Assembly: GCF_000763375.1 (NCBI RefSeq)
Contig: NZ_JPSY01000002.1
Span: forward strand, 1-64,000
DNA length: 64,000 nt
Origin: Microbacterium profundi
GTDB taxonomy: Bacteria; Actinomycetota; Actinomycetes; Actinomycetales; Microbacteriaceae
Reading direction: 5' to 3'
The notes beneath the pieces were generated by a model, which worked only from the letters and a program-made list of their open reading frames with translations, ran no database searches and was not told where the DNA came from. Shown here piece after piece: positions 26,284 through 35,795 of this stretch. The translations under genes were made by a program, and so were the position numbers. Position 1 is the stretch's first letter. The number at the start of each line of letters is the position of its first letter.

Positions 26284-28410
26284 GTGGCGCGAAGCATCTA
26301 CATCACCTCCGCCGAGGGGCACACCGGCAAGTCAACCATCGCGCTGGGCGTGCTCGATGCGCTGATGCGAGTGACGCCGAGGGTCGGCGTGTTCCGCCCG
26401 ATCGCGCGCTCCTCCGCCGAGCCCGACTACGTGCTCGAGCTGCTGCTCGCGCACGACGGCGTGCACCTCGATTACGAGGCCAGCCTCGGCGTCACCTACG
26501 ACGATGTGCGTGACGATCCCGACCGCGCACTGGCCACCATCGTGTCCAGGTTCAAGGCGGTCGAGGCGCAGTGCGACGCCGTCGTGATCATCGGCAGCGA
26601 CTACACCGACGTCGCCAGCCCCGCCGAACTCGGCTACAACGCCCGCATCGCCGCGAACCTCGGCGCTCCGGTGCTGCTCGTGCTCAGTGGCCGCGACCAG
26701 CAGGGCGGCGGAGAGCAGCTCGGCACGTCGACCGCGCGCACCGCTGACGCCGTCGGCCAGATCGCGGCCCTCGCGTTGGCCGAGCTGCACGACGAGCGTG
26801 CAGAGCTGTTCGCGGTCATCGTGAACCGTGCCGATCCCGATGCACTGCAGCAGAGCGTCGACGCCGTGCGTTCAGCGCAGGCGGAGCGCACTCCGGTCTG
26901 GGCGATCCCGGAGGATCGCACGCTCGTGGCGCCGTCGATCCGCGGCATCCTCGCAGCCGTCGACGGGCGGCTCATCAAGGGCGACCCCGATCTGCTCACC
27001 CGTGAAGCGTTGAGCGTCGTGGTAGCAGGCATGTCGATGGTGAACGTGCTGCCGCGCCTCACGCAGGATGCCGTCGTGGTGATCCCCGCGGATCGCACCG
27101 AGGTGCTGCTCGCCACGCTGATGGCGGATGCGGCAGGAACATTCCCGTCGATCACGGGGATCATCCTGAACGGTCCGTTCCCCCTGCCCGAGTCGATCGA
27201 GCGGCTTCTCGACGGGCTCTCGTCCACCGTCCCGATCATCGCGACCGATCACGGCACCTACGACACCGCGGTGCGCGTGATGGGTGCGCGCGGACGGCTG
27301 GCCGCCGATTCGCGTCATCGGTACGATCGCGCGCTCGGACTGTTCCAGACCCACGTCGACATCACCGAGCTCGCGACACAGCTCGGGCTCGCGGAATCGC
27401 GCGTCGTGACGCCGCTGATGTTCGAGTACGGACTCATCGAACGTGCGCGGGCCGATCGCAAGCGCATCGTGCTGCCCGAGGGCGAGGACGACCGCATCCT
27501 GCGTGCGGCGTCGAGCCTGATCGCGCGTGACGTCGCCGACCTGACGATCCTCGGCGATGAGAGCGAGATCCGCGCACGGGCCACTGAGCTCGGAATCGAC
27601 ATCTCCGCGGCGCAGATCATCAGTCCGACCGATCCGTCGTACATCGAGCGGTTCGCCGAGGAATACGCGCGCCTGCGGGCACACAAGGGAGTGACGCTGT
27701 CGCAGGCCGCCGACACCGTCACAGACGTGTCGTACTTCGGAACGCTCATGGTGCATCTCGGCCTCGCGGACGGCATGGTCTCGGGTGCGACCCACACCAC
27801 CGCGCACACGATTCGTCCGTCCTTCGAGATCATCAAGACCCGTCCTGGCGTAGAGGTGGTCTCCAGCGTGTTCCTGATGGCTCTCGCCGACCGCGTGCTC
27901 GTCTACGGCGACTGCGCGGTGATCCCCGATCCGACGAGCACTCAACTCGCCGACATCGCGATCTCGTCTGCGCAGACCGCGCGGCAGTTCGGCATCGAGC
28001 CGCGCGTCGCCATGCTCTCGTATTCGACCGGGGAGTCGGGAACCGGCGCCGACGTCGAGAAGGTGCGCGAGGCGACGGCGTTGGTGCGCGAGCGCGCCCC
28101 CGAGCTGCCGGTCGACGGACCGATCCAGTACGACGCCGCGGCCGATGCCGCCGTCGCCAAGGCCAAGATGCCGGATTCGGCGGTCGCCGGACGCGCGACG
28201 GTGTTCGTCTTCCCCGATCTGAACACGGGCAACAACACGTATAAGGCCGTGCAGCGCTCGGCAGGAGCCGTCGCGATCGGGCCCGTGCTGCAGGGGCTGA
28301 ACAAGCCGATCAACGATCTCTCGCGCGGCGCGCTGGTCGACGACATCGTCAACACGGTCGCGATCACCGCGATCCAAGCCCAGGGAAGTGCCTCGGTGTC
28401 GGAGGTCTGA
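26284..28410 (+). CDS. pta: Phosphate acetyltransferase
   Basis: A 708-residue long-form enzyme converting acetyl-CoA and phosphate to acetyl phosphate and CoA. The N-terminal P-loop-like domain starts SIYITSAEGHTGKSTIALGV, the DRTGG regulatory domain lies in the middle, and the catalytic PTA domain begins near residue 385 (RKRIVLPEGEDDRILRAAS). Conserved PTA blocks such as SGATHTTAHTIRP and FPDLNTGNNTYKAVQR are present. The natural partner ackA lies 7.4 kb downstream, separated by a type I restriction operon that starts 22 bp after the pta stop. Confidence 0.95.
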   Translation: MARSIYITSAEGHTGKSTIALGVLDALMRVTPRVGVFRPIARSSAEPDYVLELLLAHDGVHLDYEASLGVTYDDVRDDPDRALATIVSRFKAVEAQCDAVVIIGSDYTDVASPAELGYNARIAANLGAPVLLVLSGRDQQGGGEQLGTSTARTADAVGQIAALALAELHDERAELFAVIVNRADPDALQQSVDAVRSAQAERTPVWAIPEDRTLVAPSIRGILAAVDGRLIKGDPDLLTREALSVVVAGMSMVNVLPRLTQDAVVVIPADRTEVLLATLMADAAGTFPSITGIILNGPFPLPESIERLLDGLSSTVPIIATDHGTYDTAVRVMGARGRLAADSRHRYDRALGLFQTHVDITELATQLGLAESRVVTPLMFEYGLIERARADRKRIVLPEGEDDRILRAASSLIARDVADLTILGDESEIRARATELGIDISAAQIISPTDPSYIERFAEEYARLRAHKGVTLSQAADTVTDVSYFGTLMVHLGLADGMVSGATHTTAHTIRPSFEIIKTRPGVEVVSSVFLMALADRVLVYGDCAVIPDPTSTQLADIAISSAQTARQFGIEPRVAMLSYSTGESGTGADVEKVREATALVRERAPELPVDGPIQYDAAADAAVAKAKMPDSAVAGRATVFVFPDLNTGNNTYKAVQRSAGAVAIGPVLQGLNKPINDLSRGALVDDIVNTVAITAIQAQGSASVSEV

Positions 28411-28419
28411 GGCCTCTCA

Positions 28420-28425
28420 TATAGT
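28420..28425 (+). promoter_or_regulatory. Candidate -10 box of the hsd operon
   Basis: TATAGT lies in an AT-rich patch in the 22-bp gap after pta and ends 7 nt before the hsdM GTG. It could give a leaderless hsdM mRNA with its own promoter, independent of pta. Confidence 0.5.
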
Positions 28426-28432
28426 CAAAGGT

Positions 28433-30382
28433 GTGAACAGCACCACCAACCAGCGCCTCGCTCAGCTCATCTGGAACATCGCCGACGACGTGCTGCGTGA
28501 CCTGTACGTGCGCGGCAAGTACCGCGATGTGATTTTGCCGATGACGGTGCTGCGCCGACTCGACAGCGTGTTGGCCGAGACGAAGCAGAATGTGCTGAGT
28601 ACCAAGAAGACGTTGGATGCTGCGAGCATCGTGAATCAGGATGCTGCGCTGCGACAGGCCGCTGCCCAGGACTTCTACAACACCAGCCCTTTCCTGCTGA
28701 AAGATCTGCGTGCGGCGAGCACGCAGATGCAGTTGCGCCAGAACTTCGAGGCATACCTCGACGGCTTTTCGCCGAATGTGCAGGAGATCTTGGAGAACTT
28801 CGAGTTCCGCAACCAGATTCCGAGGCTCACCAAGGCTGATGCGCTCGGCACGCTGATCGAGAAGTTCCTTGACCCGACGCTCGATCTGTCGCCGAAAAGC
28901 CTCGACAACCACGGTATGGGCAGCGTCTTCGAAGAGCTGGTGCGCCGCTTCAACGAAGAGAACAACGAAGAGGCGGGTGAGCACTGGACACCCCGCGATG
29001 TCGTCAAGCTCATGACACGGCTGATGTTCGAGCCGATCGCCGATTCGATTCCCGACGGCACCTATCTGCTCTACGACGGTGCGATGGGCACGGGTGGCAT
29101 GCTCACCGTTGCTGACGACACACTGAACGAGCTGACCGCGGGCAAGAAGATCGACACGCACCTGTACGGGCAGGAGATCAACGCCGAGACGTTCGCGATC
29201 GCCAAGGCCGACCTCATCCTGAAGGGCGACGGGCGCGCTGCCGACAACATCAAGGGCGGACCCGAGTTCTCCACCCTGTCGAACGACGCTTTCGCGGGCA
29301 AAGAGTTCGACTTCATGCTCTCGAACCCGCCGTACGGCAAGTCGTGGAAGACCGACCAGGAGCGCATGGGCGGGGCGAAGAGCATCACCGACCCGCGCTT
29401 CATCGTCGAGCACGACGGCGACCCCGAGTTCAGCCTGGTCACCCGGTCGAGTGACGGCCAGATGCTGTTCCTCGCCAACCTCATCGCGAAGATGAAGAAT
29501 GACACGGTCACCGGCAGTCGCATCGCCGAGATTCACAACGGCTCGTCTTTGTTCACCGGAGATGCGGGTCAGGGCGAGTCGAACATCCGCCGGTATGTGA
29601 TGGAGAACGACCTCGTCGAGGCGATCGTGGCGCTGCCGCTGAACCTCTTCTACAACACTGGCATCGCCACCTACATCTGGGTGCTGAGCAACCGCAAGCA
29701 GGATCGCCGCAAGGGCAAGGTGCAGCTGATCGACGCGACGAAGTGGTTCACGCCGTTGCGCAAGAACCTCGGCAGCAAGAACTGCGAACTGTCGGCCGCG
29801 AACATCGACGCGATCATGGCGACTTTTCATGCGTTCGATGAAGCGGATGCTGAGGTCTCGAAGATCTTCGACAACGCCGACTTCGGGTACTACAAGGTCG
29901 CCGTCGACCGACCGCTGCGCCTCGTCGATGCCGAGCCGGGCCGTGTCTACAAGCCCGCCGAGATCAAGGTTCTGCGGGCGGCCAGCGAGCGGGCGGATGC
30001 TGCGCCTGCCGTCATCAAGAAACTGCACAAATTCGGAGTGGTCGCTGACCCGCTGCGCGGGCTGTTCGAGGCAGAGGTCGACGGCAAGACCCGGGTCGTG
30101 GAGTATGAGCGCGACACCGAGTTGAGTGACACTGAGCAGATTCCGCTGACGGAGCCGGCGGGGGAGTACGCCAGCGGCATCGAGGCGTTCCTGCGGCGAG
30201 AGGTGCTGCCCTATGCGTCGGATGCCTGGATCGACGAGTCGAAGACGAAGATCGGCTACGAGGTGAGCTTCACCCGCCACTTCTACGAGCCTGCCCCGAT
30301 GCGCACGCTCGATGAGATCCGCGCCGATATCCGTGCGCTTGAAGCTGAGACAGACGATCTGCTGAGCGAGATCGTCGGCTGA
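28433..30382 (+). CDS. hsdM: Type I restriction-modification system, methyltransferase subunit
   Basis: A 649-residue N6-adenine methyltransferase. The N-terminal HsdM helical domain (LAQLIWNIADDVLRDLYVRG) precedes the catalytic domain with SAM-binding motif I as DGAMGTGGM (D215 on) and motif IV N298-P-P-Y. Two HsdM with one HsdS modify one adenine on each strand of a bipartite target. The GTG at 28433 gives the usual N-terminus. Its stop overlaps the hsdS ATG. It is the first of four overlapping genes inserted between pta and ackA. Confidence 0.95.
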   Translation: MNSTTNQRLAQLIWNIADDVLRDLYVRGKYRDVILPMTVLRRLDSVLAETKQNVLSTKKTLDAASIVNQDAALRQAAAQDFYNTSPFLLKDLRAASTQMQLRQNFEAYLDGFSPNVQEILENFEFRNQIPRLTKADALGTLIEKFLDPTLDLSPKSLDNHGMGSVFEELVRRFNEENNEEAGEHWTPRDVVKLMTRLMFEPIADSIPDGTYLLYDGAMGTGGMLTVADDTLNELTAGKKIDTHLYGQEINAETFAIAKADLILKGDGRAADNIKGGPEFSTLSNDAFAGKEFDFMLSNPPYGKSWKTDQERMGGAKSITDPRFIVEHDGDPEFSLVTRSSDGQMLFLANLIAKMKNDTVTGSRIAEIHNGSSLFTGDAGQGESNIRRYVMENDLVEAIVALPLNLFYNTGIATYIWVLSNRKQDRRKGKVQLIDATKWFTPLRKNLGSKNCELSAANIDAIMATFHAFDEADAEVSKIFDNADFGYYKVAVDRPLRLVDAEPGRVYKPAEIKVLRAASERADAAPAVIKKLHKFGVVADPLRGLFEAEVDGKTRVVEYERDTELSDTEQIPLTEPAGEYASGIEAFLRREVLPYASDAWIDESKTKIGYEVSFTRHFYEPAPMRTLDEIRADIRALEAETDDLLSEIVG

Positions 30383-31791
30383 TGTTCACGGATCTCCCGC
30401 ACAGACCACACGGTGCAATGCCTTCTGGATGGACTTCCACTCGATTGGGGAACCTTGGCTCGCTGAGGAAGGGCCGGGGCGGTTCGCGCCAGGACGATGA
30501 CGCGACCGGCGCGGCGTGTATCCGCTATGGGGACTTGTACAAGGTCGATCGACCGTCTATGAAGAATCCCGTAACTCGCATCTCGACCTCGTCCGTCGAG
30601 GGATACACGCAGATCAGTCGTGGTGATGTGCTCTTCGCGCTCTCAGGTGAATCGCAAGCTGACATCGGCAAGTCGTCCGTCTCGTTGATTGAAGAGCCGA
30701 CGTACTGCGGGGGTGATACGGCGGTGTTCTCCGCCATTGCCATCAGCGCAGAGTTCTTGGGACATGCACTTACCGCTCCATACCTGCTGAAGCAGAAGCG
30801 ACAGCTCGGCCGGGGGGACATCATCGTTCACATCAGTACGGGCTCGCTCAAGCAGCTGACAGTGCTGGTGCCGCCAGCGGAGGAGCAGGCGGCGATCGTG
30901 AAGTACCTCGGGCATGCGCATGCGCGGATCGACCGGGCCATCGCCGCGAAGCGCAAGATGATCGCGCTGCTCGAAGAGCAGAAGCAGGCGATCATCCACC
31001 AGGCTGTCACCCGCGGCCTCGACCCGTCCGTCCCGCTGAAAGACTCCGGCATCCCCTGGCTCGGCGACATCCCTGTCCACTGGGATGAGCTTCCACTTAG
31101 TCGATGCTTCACGGGGATGGTGTACGGAACATCAGAGAACGCCAAGGGAGAAGGCCCGATCACCGTAATTGGGATGGGTGACATTCAAGGTGGCGAGGTG
31201 TCCGTGTCGGGCAACGGAGGGCTCGATCGGGTCCCAGCCGGGCTAGAGCTCCAGGCCGGCGACCTGCTCTTCAATCGGACCAACAGCCCAAACCTTGTTG
31301 GCAAAGTCGGTCTCTATCGGGATGGCTCGAATCAATGCGTTACGTTCGCGTCGTATCTCGTGAGGTTGAGACCAGAGCCGCAGTTCGCGAGCTCCTGGCT
31401 GGCCGCAGTGCTGAACTCGCCGGATTTTCTACGCTTTGCCCGAGGGCAGGCGTTGGTGAGTCTGCACCAGGCGAACCTGAACCCGCGACGGTACGGACGA
31501 CTAAAAATCCCCGTGCCTCCACCCGGTGAACGTGACGCTATCGCGGCGGCGGTTGGCGCGTCGGTGTTGAAGGATGACAGAGCGATCGCGAACGCACGGC
31601 GCGAGATTGAACTCCTCCAGGAGTTCCGCACCCGCCTCACATCCGACGTGGTGACCGGGCAGGTCGATGTGCGCACGATTGCGGCATCCCTGCCCGACCT
31701 GACCGACGACGTCATCGCGGACACCGACATAGATGCAGAGCTCGACGACATGCTCGACTCCGAGCTCGATCCCGAGGGCACCAATGGCTGA
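30382..31791 (+). CDS. hsdS: Type I restriction-modification system, specificity subunit
   Basis: A 469-residue DNA-recognition subunit with two target recognition domains (about 15-165 and 233-375). They are separated by a central conserved helical region (166-232: EEQAAIVKYLGHAHARIDRA, then KRKMIALLEEQKQAIIHQAV), with a second helical region near 376-430. The spacers resemble each other, as expected for a pseudo-symmetric HsdS. The recognition-domain codons carry visibly more A/T in third position than hsdM or hsdR, typical of exchanged modules. The ATG overlaps the hsdM stop by one base. The target sequence cannot be predicted. Confidence 0.93.
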   Translation: MFTDLPHRPHGAMPSGWTSTRLGNLGSLRKGRGGSRQDDDATGAACIRYGDLYKVDRPSMKNPVTRISTSSVEGYTQISRGDVLFALSGESQADIGKSSVSLIEEPTYCGGDTAVFSAIAISAEFLGHALTAPYLLKQKRQLGRGDIIVHISTGSLKQLTVLVPPAEEQAAIVKYLGHAHARIDRAIAAKRKMIALLEEQKQAIIHQAVTRGLDPSVPLKDSGIPWLGDIPVHWDELPLSRCFTGMVYGTSENAKGEGPITVIGMGDIQGGEVSVSGNGGLDRVPAGLELQAGDLLFNRTNSPNLVGKVGLYRDGSNQCVTFASYLVRLRPEPQFASSWLAAVLNSPDFLRFARGQALVSLHQANLNPRRYGRLKIPVPPPGERDAIAAAVGASVLKDDRAIANARREIELLQEFRTRLTSDVVTGQVDVRTIAASLPDLTDDVIADTDIDAELDDMLDSELDPEGTNG

Positions 31792-32836
31792 CGACGGTTC
31801 CAGAGCATCCGGCGAGGTAATCCTCTACACCGCACCGGGCGGCGTGCAGATGCAACTCCGTGCCTCCGACGGCACGGTCTGGCTCACCCTCTCAGAACTC
31901 GCATCGCTGTACGCAACGACATCGCAGAACATCGGGCAGATCATTCGCCGCATTCTCGACGACGGCGAGGTCGACGGGTCAACTACAAAGTCTGAGTTTG
32001 TAGTTCGACGGGAAGGCACCCGCGATGTCCGCCGCGAAGTGAACCTCCACAACCTCGACATGATCCTCGCCGTCGGCTACCGCGTCACCACACCGCGCGC
32101 CGTGCAGTTTCGGCAGTGGGCGACGAGCGTGCTGCGCGAATACCTGGTCAAGGGTTTCGCGATGGACGATGACAAGCTCAAGGGCGTCGACAACTGGGAC
32201 TACTTCGACGAGTGGCTGCAGCGCATCCGCAACATCCGTGCCTCAGAGAAGCGCTTCTATCAAAAGGTGCGCGATCTCTACGCCACCGCCGTGGACTACG
32301 AGAAATCCAGCGACCTCGCCAAAGCCTTCTTCGCGAAGGTGCAGAACAAGATGCTCTGGGCGGTCACCGGGCACACCGCAGCCGAGATCATCAGCCTGCG
32401 CAGCGACCCGCACACCACCAACATGGGACTCACGTCGTGGAGCGGGACCGTCGTCCGCAAAGCCGACGTGTCTGTCGCCAAGAACTACCTGCAGGGCGAT
32501 GAGGTCAAAGAGCTCGACCTCATCGTGACGATGTACCTCGACTACGCAGAACTGCAGGCGAAGAACCGGCGGCAGATGACGATGGCCGACTGGGCCGCAC
32601 GGCTGGATGCCTTCCTGCAATTCAACGAACGAGACCTGCTGACCCACCCGGGACGCGTCAGTGCCGAAGTGGCACGGACATTGGCAGAAGGGCGTTATGC
32701 GGAGTTCGACGAGTCGCGCAGCCGAACACACGCACTCGACGCAGACCGGGAAGATGCGCAATCGTTGGCTGCACTGGAGCAGGCGGCGAACATGAGTGAT
32801 CGGGGAGATGCAGATGGTGCCGACAAATCTGAATGA
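31784..32836 (+). CDS. RhuM-family protein inside the hsd operon
   Basis: A 350-residue cytoplasmic protein of the virulence RhuM family, named after a Salmonella pathogenicity-island gene. The N-terminal part (about 18-130) looks DNA-binding (TVWLTLSELASLYATTSQNI, then VNLHNLDMILAVGYRVTTPR and QFRQWATSVLREYLVKGF). The C-terminal part (about 140-310) is helical, with FYQKVRDLYATAVDYEKSSD and VTGHTAAEIISLRSDP. It overlaps hsdS by 8 nt and hsdR by 23 nt, so it is translated as part of the RM operon. Biochemical function is unknown; a regulatory or toxin-like role in restriction is possible. Confidence 0.85.
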   Translation: MADDGSRASGEVILYTAPGGVQMQLRASDGTVWLTLSELASLYATTSQNIGQIIRRILDDGEVDGSTTKSEFVVRREGTRDVRREVNLHNLDMILAVGYRVTTPRAVQFRQWATSVLREYLVKGFAMDDDKLKGVDNWDYFDEWLQRIRNIRASEKRFYQKVRDLYATAVDYEKSSDLAKAFFAKVQNKMLWAVTGHTAAEIISLRSDPHTTNMGLTSWSGTVVRKADVSVAKNYLQGDEVKELDLIVTMYLDYAELQAKNRRQMTMADWAARLDAFLQFNERDLLTHPGRVSAEVARTLAEGRYAEFDESRSRTHALDADREDAQSLAALEQAANMSDRGDADGADKSE

Positions 32837-35765
32837 AGCAAGCCTCGAAGAGCTCATCGTGGCGCAGATGGTCGCCACCGACGGCACACCTGGCTGGGTG
32901 CAAGGCGATCCGAAGAACTTCAACGCCGCATACTGCCTCGACCTCGCCGTGTTCCGCGAGTTCGTCCGCGACACCCAACCCGCGCTGATCGACGTGCTCC
33001 ACCTTGACAGCGACTCCCCGACCACGCACAAGTTCCTTGCCCGCCTGCAGGGCGAGATCACCAAGAACGGCATCGTCGCCTCCCTGCGTGACGGCGTCAC
33101 CCACGGGCCGCACCACATCGACCTGTACTATCCGACACCCTCGGCGCACAACGCGAAGGCTGTCGAACTCTTCGCGCAGAACAGGCTTACGATCACCCGG
33201 CAGGTGCACTACAGCATCCGCGAAGCCAGCAAGTCGCTTGACCTCGTGGCATCCGTCAACGGCCTGCCCGTCGCAACCTTCGAACTGAAGAACAACATCA
33301 CCAACCAGACCGTCGAAGACGCCGTCAAGCAGTACAAGACCGACCGTGATCCGCGCGAGCCGATCTTCGCCTTCGGCCGCTGCATGGCACATTTCGCCGT
33401 CGACGATCGCCACGTGCGGTTCAGCCCGAAGCTGAGCGGCACCTCGTCGTGGTTCCTGCCGTTCGATCAGGGGCACAACGGAGGAGCGGGCAACCCACCG
33501 AACCCCGATGGGGTGATGACCGACTACCTCTGGAAGCGCGTGCTCGCACCGCACAGCCTGGCGAACATCATCGAGAACTTCGCCGCCGTCGTCACCACGA
33601 AGGATCCCAAGACCGGCAAGAAAACCTCCTCGGCGATCTTCCCGCGCTTCCACCAGCTCGACGTGGTGCGAAAGCTGCTCGCCGACGTGCAAACACACGG
33701 CAGCGGCATCCGCTATCTCATCCAGCACTCCGCCGGCTCCGGCAAATCGAACTCCATCGCCTGGCTCGCCCACCAGCTGATCGGTGTCGAACACGACGGT
33801 GCACGCGCGTTCGATTCGATCATCGTCGTCACCGACCGGGTGATCCTCGACAGCCAGATCCGCGACACGATCAAGGGCTTCACACAGGTCGGATCCACGG
33901 TGCAGCACGCCGAAAGCTCGAAAGGGCTGCGCGAGGCGATCGAAGCCGGCAAGAAGATCATCATCACGACCGTGCAAAAGTTCCCCTACATCGTGCAGGG
34001 TTTGAAGGGCGTGCAGCGCGAGAAGAGTTTCGCGATCATCATCGACGAGGCGCATTCCAGCCAAGGCGGCAAGGTATCCGCGGCACTCGCGAAAGCCCTG
34101 TCCAAAGACGGTCTGGACACCGACGTCGAAGACGTGGAAGACGCACTCAACCGGCTCATGGAGTCGAAGAAGATGCTGCCCAACGCATCGTATTTCGCCT
34201 TCACCGCCACGCCAAAGAACAAGACGCTCGAGACCTTCGGGCATCCGCACCCGGTGGACGGAGTGATCAAGCATCGCCCCTTCCACACCTACACGATGCG
34301 GCAGGCGATCGAAGAGAAGTTCATTCTCGACGTGCTCGCCAATTACATCCCCGTCGACACCTACTACAAGCTCATCAAGACCGTGGAAGACGACCCGGAA
34401 TTCGACGCGAAACGGGCATCGAAGAAGCTGCGCACCTACGTCGAAGGGCAGAAGCACGCGATCCGGCAGAAAGCCGAGATCATGATGGATCACTTCCACG
34501 CCCAGGTGATGCAGCCGCGCAAGATCGGCGGCCAGGCACGCGCCATGATCGTCACCACCTCGATTGCCCGCGCCATCGACTATTACGAAGCAGCCAGCGC
34601 GTATCTGGCCGAGACCAAGCGGCCATACGAAGCGATCGTGGCCTTCTCCGAATTCAAGGACGAAGAGGGCAACAAGGTCACAGAGTCCCAGTACAACGGA
34701 TTCCCCAGCGCCGAGATACCTGCGCGTATCCAGCAGGACCCGTACCGCATCCTCATCGTCGCCGACAAGTTCCAGACGGGATACGACGAACCGCTGCTGC
34801 ACACGATGTACGTCGACAAGACCCTCTCCGGAGTCAAGGCGGTGCAGACGCTGTCACGCCTGAACCGCGCGCATCCACAGAAGCACGACTGCTCGGTGCT
34901 CGACTTCGCCAACGAGACCGACGTCATCCAGGCCTCCTTCCAGGACTACTACCAGACCACCGTCCTGGCAGATGAGACCGACCCGAACAAGCTCAACGAC
35001 CTGGCGGCAGAACTCGTACGCGAGGCCGTGTTCACGCAGGAGGGCATCGACCACTTCGTCGAGCGCTACCTCGCCGAAGCTCCGATCGACGAACTGCACG
35101 CGCTGCTGGATGCCTCGGTAGACGAGTACCGCGAAACCATGGACGAAGATCAGCAGGTCGAGTTCAAAGGTGCGGCGAAGGCGTTCGTGCGCACCTACGG
35201 ATTCCTCTCCGCGATCCTCCCCTACTCGAACGTCTGGTGGGAGAAACTGTCGATCTTTCTCGGGTTCCTGGTGCCCAAGCTCCCCACTCCCGCGGGACAA
35301 GACCTCTCGGCGGGTGTGCTGGAGAGCATCGACCTCGACTCGTTCCGTGTCGAGAAGCGCACGGCTCTCACAATCGCGCTCGCCGACGGCGAAGTCGAGA
35401 TCGACCCGGTGCCAGGCGCAGGCGCGGGCGGTCGCCCCGACCCCGAGATGGAGCGGCTGAGCGAGATCTTGGCATCGTTCAATGCGCTGTTCGGCAACAT
35501 CTCATGGCAGGACGAAGAGCGCATCCGCCAGCGCGTCACCGAGGAGGTACCGGCCTTGGTCGCCGAAGACCCGGTCTATCAGACGGCGATGGCCAACAAC
35601 GACCAGGCCAATGCCAAGGTCGCTATGGTCGACGCGCTGGGCAAGGTGATGCTGAGCCTCGTGCAAGACGAGACCCAATTGTTCAAGGAGTACTCGGACA
35701 ACAGCGACTTCAAACGGTGGTTCGAAGACGCGGTCTTCCGGGCGACGTATCGACAAAGCGCGTGA
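32814..35765 (+). CDS. hsdR: Type I restriction-modification system, restriction/translocase subunit
   Basis: About 983 residues. The N-terminal PD-(D/E)xK nuclease has E157 and K159 in VATFELKNN. Superfamily 2 helicase motors follow, with Walker A SAGSGKS (306-312) and the DEAH box D411-H414 in IIIDEAHSSQGG; motif VI-like VQTLSRLNRAHPQK lies later. The C-terminal helical part would dock on the methylase. It translocates DNA using ATP and cuts at a distance from unmodified sites. ATG 32814 is six bases after GGGGAG; earlier in-frame starts (32796, 32808) are possible. All key motifs are intact. Confidence 0.94.
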   Translation: MVPTNLNEASLEELIVAQMVATDGTPGWVQGDPKNFNAAYCLDLAVFREFVRDTQPALIDVLHLDSDSPTTHKFLARLQGEITKNGIVASLRDGVTHGPHHIDLYYPTPSAHNAKAVELFAQNRLTITRQVHYSIREASKSLDLVASVNGLPVATFELKNNITNQTVEDAVKQYKTDRDPREPIFAFGRCMAHFAVDDRHVRFSPKLSGTSSWFLPFDQGHNGGAGNPPNPDGVMTDYLWKRVLAPHSLANIIENFAAVVTTKDPKTGKKTSSAIFPRFHQLDVVRKLLADVQTHGSGIRYLIQHSAGSGKSNSIAWLAHQLIGVEHDGARAFDSIIVVTDRVILDSQIRDTIKGFTQVGSTVQHAESSKGLREAIEAGKKIIITTVQKFPYIVQGLKGVQREKSFAIIIDEAHSSQGGKVSAALAKALSKDGLDTDVEDVEDALNRLMESKKMLPNASYFAFTATPKNKTLETFGHPHPVDGVIKHRPFHTYTMRQAIEEKFILDVLANYIPVDTYYKLIKTVEDDPEFDAKRASKKLRTYVEGQKHAIRQKAEIMMDHFHAQVMQPRKIGGQARAMIVTTSIARAIDYYEAASAYLAETKRPYEAIVAFSEFKDEEGNKVTESQYNGFPSAEIPARIQQDPYRILIVADKFQTGYDEPLLHTMYVDKTLSGVKAVQTLSRLNRAHPQKHDCSVLDFANETDVIQASFQDYYQTTVLADETDPNKLNDLAAELVREAVFTQEGIDHFVERYLAEAPIDELHALLDASVDEYRETMDEDQQVEFKGAAKAFVRTYGFLSAILPYSNVWWEKLSIFLGFLVPKLPTPAGQDLSAGVLESIDLDSFRVEKRTALTIALADGEVEIDPVPGAGAGGRPDPEMERLSEILASFNALFGNISWQDEERIRQRVTEEVPALVAEDPVYQTAMANNDQANAKVAMVDALGKVMLSLVQDETQLFKEYSDNSDFKRWFEDAVFRATYRQSA

Positions 35766-35795
35766 TGGGGGTGGCTCGTGTGGTTGAGTGAAAGC

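Noticed and set aside
28364..30280. 638-codon open frame antisense to hsdM, and similar long antisense frames at 32658-34802, 35502-36914, 38747-40216 and 47713-49587
   Set aside because: Each lies opposite a gene with clear family motifs. Long antisense frames are expected in GC-rich DNA because stop codons are rare in them; none shows a recognisable domain or ribosome binding site.
28411..35795. Target-site duplication or att sites flanking the restriction operon
   Set aside because: Comparing 28411-28432 with 35766-35795 shows no shared direct repeat, and there is no integrase or transposase gene, so I do not call a mobile element.
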